64,000 nucleotides of DNA from Lepidurus packardi (lineage: Eukaryota; Arthropoda; Branchiopoda; Notostraca; Triopsidae). The stretch lies in NCBI GenBank assembly GCA_023053545.1, contig JAKZAN010000223.1:1-64000 (forward strand), in the 5' to 3' direction. Both the position numbers and the translations under genes were made by a program. Below the pieces are notes generated by a model. It was not told the origin of the DNA. It did not search any database and saw only the letters and a list, made by a program, of their open reading frames with translations. Shown here piece by piece: positions 57,001-64,000 of the stretch (within the stretch, counting starts at the first letter, position 1; every line of letters begins with the position of its first letter).

Positions 57001-59933
57001 TAATTCATGAATTACTGACTTAATTCATGAATTACTGACTTAATTCATGAACTACTGACTTAATTCATGAACTACTGACTTAATTCATGAATTACTGACT
57101 TAATTCATAATTACTGACTTAATTCATGAATTACTGACTTAATTAACTAATTACTGACTTAATTCACGAATTACTGACTTAATTCATAAAATACTGACTA
57201 AATTCACAAAATACTGACTTAATTCATGAACTACTGACTTAATTCATGAATTACTGAATTAATTCATGAATTACTGACTTAATTCATGAATTACTGACTT
57301 AATTCATGAATTACTGACTTAATTCATGAATTACTGACTTAATTCCTGAATTACTGACTTAATTCATGAATTACTGACTTAATTCATGAATTACTGACTT
57401 AATTCATGAATTACTGACTTAAATAATGATTTACTGAAATAGTTCATGAATTAATTAATTTAATCATAAATTACTGACTTATTTAAATAACTACGGACTT
57501 AGTTCATAAATTACTGACTTAATTCATTAATTACAGACTTTATTCATGAATTAACTGACTTAATTCATGAACTACTGACTTAATTCATGAACTACTGACT
57601 TAAATCATGAACTACTGACTTAATTCATGAATTACTTACTTAATTCATGAAATACTGACTTAATTCATGAACTACTTACTTAATTCACGAATTACTCACT
57701 AAATTCAAGAATTACTCACTTAATTCATGAATTACTCACTTAATTCATGCATTTCTGACTTAATTCTTGAACTATTGACTTAATTCATGAATTACTGACT
57801 TATTTCATGAAGAACTGACTTAATTAATGAATTCCTGACTTAAATAATGAACTACTGAAATAGTTCATGAAATAATGAATTGAATCATAAATTACTGATT
57901 TATTTAAATAACTACGGACTTAGTTAATAAATTACTGACTAAATTAATAAATTACAGACTTTATTCATGAATTAACTGACTTAATTCATGAACTACTGAC
58001 TTAATTCATGAACAACTGACATAATTCATGAATTACTGACTTAATTCATGAATTACTGACTTAATTCATGAATTACTGACTTAATTCATAATAACTGACT
58101 TAATTCATGAATTACTGACTTAATAACTAATTACTGACTTAATTCATGAATTACTGACTTAATTCATAAAATACTGACTAAATTCACAAAATACTGACTT
58201 AATTCATGAACTACTGACTTAATTCATGAATTACTGACTTAATTCATAAAATACTGACTAAATTCACAAAATACTGACTTAATTCATGAACTACTGACTT
58301 AATTCATGAATTACTGACTTAATTCATGAATTACTGACTTAATTCATGAATTACTGACTTAATTCATGAATTACTGACTTAATTCATGAATTACTGACTT
58401 AATTCATGAATTACTGACTTAATTAAAAAATTGCTGACTTAATTAATGAATTACTGACTTAATTCATGAATTACTGATTTAATTAATGAATTGCTGACTT
58501 ACTTCATGAAATACTGACTTAATTCATGAAATACTGACTTAATTCTTGAACTACTTACTTAATTCACGAATTACTCACTTAATTCATGAATTACTCACTT
58601 AATTCATGCATTTCTGACTTAATTCTTGAACTATTGACTTAATTCATGAATTACTGACTTATTTAATAAATAACTGACTAAATTAATGTATTCCTGACTT
58701 AAATAATGAATTACTGAAATAGTTCATGAATTAATTAATTGGATCATAAATTACTGACTTATTTAAATAACTACGGACTTAGTTCATAAATTACTGACTT
58801 AATTCATTAATTACAGACTTTATTCATGAATTAACTGACTTAATTCATGAACTACTGACTTAATTCATGAACTACTGACTTAAATCATGAACTACTGACT
58901 TAATTCATGAATTACTTACTTAATTCATGAAATACTGACTTAATTCATGAACTACTTACTTAATTCACGAATTACTCACTAAATTCATGAATTACTCACT
59001 TAATTCATGAATTACTCACTTAATTCATGCATTTCTGACTTAATTCTTGAACTATTGACTTAATTCATGAACTACTGACTTATTTCATGAATAACTGACT
59101 TAATTAATGAATTCCTGACTTAAATAATGAACTACTGAAATAGTTCATGAATTAATGAATTGAATCATAAATTACTGACTTATTTAAATAACTACGGACT
59201 TAGTTAATAAATTACTGACTTAATTCATAAATTACAGACTTTATTCATGAATTAACTGACTTAATTCATGAACTACTGACTTAATTCATGAACTACTGAC
59301 ATAATTCATGAATTAATGACTTAATTCATGAATTACTGACTTAATTCATGAATTACTGACTTAATTCATAATAACTGACTTAATTCATGAATTACTGACT
59401 TAATAACTAATTACTGACTTAATTCATGAATTACTGACTTAATTCATAAAATACTGACTAAATTCACAAAATACTGACTTAATTCATGAACTACTGACTT
59501 AATTCATGAATTACTGACTTAATTCATGAATTACTGACTTAATTCATGAATTACTGACTTAATTGATGAATTACTGACTTAATTCATGAATTACTGACTT
59601 AATTCATGAATTACTGACTTAATTCATGAATTACTGACTTAATTCATGAATTACTGACTTAAATAATGATTTACTGAAATAGTTCATGAATTAATTAATT
59701 TAATAATAAATTACTGACTTATTTAAATAACTACGGACTTAGTTCATAAATTACTGACTTAATTCATGAATTACTGACTTAATTCATGAATTACTGACTT
59801 AATTCATGAATTACTGACTTAATTCATGAATTACTGACTTAATTCATGAATTACTGACTTAATTCATGAATTACTGACTTAAATCATGAATTACTGACTT
59901 AATTAAAGAATTACTGACTTAATTAATGAATTA

Positions 59934-62900
59934 CTGACTTAATTCATGAATTACTGATTTAATTAATGAATTGCTGACTTACTTCATGAAATACTGACTT
60001 AATTCATGAAATACTGACTTAATTCTTGAACTACTTACTTAATTCACGAATTACTCACTTAATTCATGAATTACTCACTTAATTCATGCATTTCTGACTT
60101 AATTCTTGAACTATTGACTTATTTCATGAATAACTGACTAAATTAATGAATTCCTGACTTAAATAATGAATTACTGAAATAGTTCATGAATTAATTAATT
60201 TAATCATAAATTACTGACTTATTTAAATAACTACGGACTTAGTTCATAAATTACTGACTTAATTCATTAATTACAGACTTTATTCATGAATTAACTGACT
60301 TCATTCATGAACTACTGACTTAATTCATGAACTACTGACTTAAATCATGAACTACTGACTTAATTCATGAATTACTTACTTAATTCATGAAATACTGACT
60401 TAATTCATGAACTACTTACTTAATTCACGAATTACTCACTAAATTCATGAATTGCTCACTTAATTCATGAATTACTCACTTAATTCATGCATTTCTGACT
60501 TAATTCTTGAACTATTGACTTAATTCATGAATTACTGACTTATTTCATGAATAACTGACTTAATTAATGAATTCCTGACTTAAATAATGAACTACTGAAA
60601 TAGTTCATGAATTAATGAATTGAATCATAAATTACTGACTTATTTAAATAACTACGGACTTAGTTAATAAATTACTGACTTAATTCATAAATTACAGACT
60701 TTATTCATGAATTAACTGACTTAATTCATGAATTACTGACTTAATTCATGAATTACTGACTTAATTCATGAATTACTGACTTAATTCATGAATTACTGAC
60801 TTAATTCATGAATTACTGACTTAATTAAAAAATTGCTGACTTAATTCATGAATTACTGACTTAATTCATGAATTACTGATTTAATTAATGAATTGCTGAC
60901 TTACTTCATGAAATACTGACTTAATTCATGAAATACTGACTTAATTCTTGAACTACTTACTTAATTCACGAATTACTCACTTAATTCATGAATTACTCAC
61001 TTAATTCATGCATTTCTGACTTAATTCTTGAACTATTGACTTAATTCATGAATTACTGACTTATTTCATGAATAACTGACTAAATTAATGAATTCCTGAC
61101 TTAAATAATGAATAACTGACTAAATTAATGAATTCCTGACTTAAATAATGAATTACTGAAATAGTTCATGAATTAATTAATTGGATCATAAATTACTGAC
61201 TTATTTAAATAACTACGGACTTAGTTCATAAATTACTGACTTAATTCATTAATTACAGACTTTATTCATGAATTAACTGACTTCATTCATGAACTACTGA
61301 CTAAATTCATGAACTACTGACTTAAATCATGAACTACTGACTTAATTCATGAATTATTTACTTAATTCATGAAATACTGACTTAATTCATGAACTACTTA
61401 CTTAATTCACGAATTACTCACTAAATTCATGAATTACTCACTTAATTCATGAATTACTCACTTAATTCATGCATTTCTGACTTAATTCTTGAACTATTGA
61501 CTTAATTCATGAACTACTGACTTATTTCATGAATAACTGACTTAATTAATGAAATCCTGACTTAAATAATGAACTACTGAAATAGTTCATGAATTAATGA
61601 ATTGAATCATAAATTACTGACTTATTTAAATAACTACGGACTTAGTTAATAAATTACTGACTTAATTAATAAATTACAGACTTTATTCATGAATTAACTG
61701 ACTTAATTCATGAATTACTGACTTAATTCATGAATTACTGACTTAATTCATGAATTACTGACTTAATTCATAATAACTGACTTAATTCATGAATTACTGA
61801 CTTAATAACTAATTACTGACTTAATTCACAAAATACTGACTTAATTCATGAACTACTGACTTAATTCATGAATTACTGACTTAATTCATGAATTACTGAC
61901 TTAATTCATGAATTACTGACTTAATTCATGAATTACTGACTTAATTCATGAATTACTGACTTAATTCATGAATTACTGACTTAATTAAAAAATTGCTGAC
62001 TTAATTCATGAATTACTGATTTAATTAATGAATTGCTGACTTACTTCATGAAATACTGACTTAATTCATGAAATACTGACTTAATTCTTGAACTACTTAC
62101 TTAATTCACGAATTACTCACTTAATTCATGAATTACTCACTTAATTCATGCATTTCTGACTTAATTCTTGAACTATTGACTTATTTCATGAATAACTGAC
62201 TAAATTAATGAATTCCTGACTTAAATAATGAATTACTGAAATAGTTCATGAATTAATTAATTTAATCATAAATTACTGACTTATTTAAATAACTACGGAC
62301 TTAGTTCATAAATTACTGACTTAATTCATTAATTACAGACTTTATTCATGAATTAACTGACTTCATTCATGAACTACTGACTTAATTCATGAACTACTGA
62401 CTTAAATCATGAACTACTGACTTAATTCATGAATTACTTACTTAATTCATGAAATACTGACTTAATTCATGAACTACTTACTTAATTCACGAATTACTCA
62501 CTAAATTCATGAATTGCTCACTTAATTCATGAATTACTCACTTAATTCATGCATTTCTGACTTAATTCTTGAACTATTGACTTAATTCATGAATTACTGA
62601 CTTATTTCATGAATAACTGACTTAATTAATGAATTCCTGACTTAAATAATGAACTACTGAAATAGTTCATGAATTAATGAATTGAATCATAAATTACTGA
62701 CTTATTTAAATAACTACGGACTTAGTTAATAAATTACTGACTTAATTCATAAATTACAGACTTTATTCATGAATTAACTGACTTAATTCATGAATTACTG
62801 ACTTAATTCATGAATTACTGACTTAATTCATGAATTACTGACTTAATTCATGAATTACTGACTTAATTCATGAATTACTGACTTAATTAAAAAATTGCTG

Positions 62901-64000
62901 ACTTAATTCATGAATTACTGACTTAATTCATGAATTACTGATTTAATTAATGAATTGCTGACTTACTTCATGAAATACTGACTTAATTCATGAAATACTG
63001 ACTTAATTCTTGAACTACTTACTTAATTCACGAATTACTCACTTAATTCATGAATTACTCACTTAATTCATGCATTTCTGACTTAATTCTTGAACTATTG
63101 ACTTAATTCATGAATTACTGACTTATTTCATGAATAACTGACTAAATTAATGAATTCCTGACTTAAATAATGAATAACTGACTAAATTAATGAATTCCTG
63201 ACTTAAATAATGAATTACTGAAATAGTTCATGAATTAATTAATTGGATCATAAATTACTGACTTATTTAAATAACTACGGACTTAGTTCATAAATTACTG
63301 ACTTAATTCATTAATTACAGACTTTATTCATGAATTAACTGACTTCATTCATGAACTACTGACTAAATTCATGAACTACTGACTTAAATCATGAACTACT
63401 GACTTAATTCATGAATTATTTACTTAATTCATGAAATACTGACTTAATTCATGAACTACTTACTTAATTCACGAATTACTCACTAAATTCATGAATTACT
63501 CACTTAATTCATGAATTACTCACTTAATTCATGCATTTCTGACTTAATTCTTGAACTATTGACTTAATTCATGAACTACTGACTTATTTCATGAATAACT
63601 GACTTAATTAATGAAATCCTGACTTAAATAATGAACTACTGAAATAGTTCATGAATTAATGAATTGAATCATAAATTACTGACTTATTTAAATAACTACG
63701 GACTTAGTTAATAAATTACTGACTTAATTAATAAATTACAGACTTTATTCATGAATTAACTGACTTAATTCATGAATTACTGACTTAATTCATGAATTAC
63801 TGACTTAATTCATGAATTACTGACTTAATTCATAATAACTGACTTAATTCATGAATTACTGACTTAATAACTAATTACTGACTTAATTCACAAAATACTG
63901 ACTTAATTCATGAACTACTGACTTAATTCATGAATTACTGACTTAATTCATGAATTACTGACTTAATTCATGAATTACTGACTTAATTCATGAATTACTG
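59934..64000 (-). repeat. Tandem higher-order duplication, offset 2062 bp
   Basis: 59934-61938 matches 61996-64000. Markers: GATTTAATTAATG (near 59955 and 62017), AATTGCTCACTT (60451 and 62513), the doubled TAACTGACTAAATTAATG block (61071 and 63133) and GAATTATTTA (61351 and 63413). I saw no mismatch in the lines compared. The second copy is cut by the window edge. Confidence 0.85.

Larger units (their letters stand above)
49472..64000 (-). repeat. 20-bp satellite array, inverted orientation, segment E
   Basis: Minus-strand monomers to the end of the window, continuing past it. It is dominated by the subfamily with AACTACGGACTTAGTT, AAATAATGAATTACTGAAAT and CATAAAATACTGACTAAATTC. Near 52000 a short scrambled run (GAAATTACTTAATTCATGAAATTAATTAC) breaks the register. 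No gene, RNA or other transposon is seen. Confidence 0.97.

Noticed and set aside
49467..64000. AP-1-like or homeodomain binding-site cluster (TGACTTA, TAATTA)
   Set aside because: Such short matches are unavoidable in this AT-rich monomer and nothing else supports a regulatory role.

Overview
This window comes from an animal genome, most likely an arthropod. Two kinds of DNA fill all 64 kb: a low-GC tandem satellite with a 20-bp monomer (AAGTCAGTAATTCATGAATT, 5 G/C per 20), and three BEL/Pao LTR retrotransposons inserted in it. BEL/Pao elements are confined to animals, and all three primer-binding sites match animal-type tRNAs (His, Phe, Phe). Nothing bacterial is present, and there is no host gene, rRNA, tRNA gene or CRISPR array. 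The species cannot be named from the sequence.

Layout. 1-19679: satellite, monomer on the + strand. 19680-25641: BEL-1 (minus strand, 5962 bp, 304-bp LTRs differing at 2 sites, intact 1767-aa Gag-Pol, tRNA-His primer site). 25642-28092: satellite. 28093-34393: BEL-2 (minus strand, 6301 bp, identical 220-bp LTRs, intact 1933-aa Gag-Pol, tRNA-Phe primer site). 34394-41580: satellite. 41581-41640: a 60-bp spacer where the satellite flips orientation. 41641-44174: inverted satellite. 44175-49466: BEL-3 (minus strand, 5292 bp, LTRs of 327 and 325 bp with 4 substitutions and a 2-bp indel). BEL-3 has lost the reverse transcriptase core and most of the integrase core and carries a frameshift, so it is non-autonomous. 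49467-64000: inverted satellite.

The satellite is organised in higher-order repeats (HORs) made of recognisable monomer variants. Near-identical long units recur at offsets of 2099 bp (from 1), 2100 bp (from 8310) and 2062 bp (from 59934), with shorter tandem units of 380, 780, 840 and about 940 bp. Each insertion has a clean 5-bp target duplication (CAGTA, TCAAT, ACTGA). Because the array is itself duplicated, matching unoccupied sites can be read inside the same window. The best is at 39906-39910 for BEL-1, so BEL-1 arrived after that block was duplicated. In monomer coordinates all three insertions hit the same spot (bases 4-8 or 5-9 of the 20-mer).

Most notable points: the phase-locked insertions, the internal unoccupied sites, the inversion centre at about 41610, the tRNA-His primer site of BEL-1 that overlaps the gag-pol start codon, YMDN/YVDN in place of YXDD in two intact reverse transcriptases, and paired 21-bp and 19-bp monomers that break and restore the 20-bp register. 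No new protein system was found; the novelty lies in the satellite architecture and its interplay with the BEL elements.
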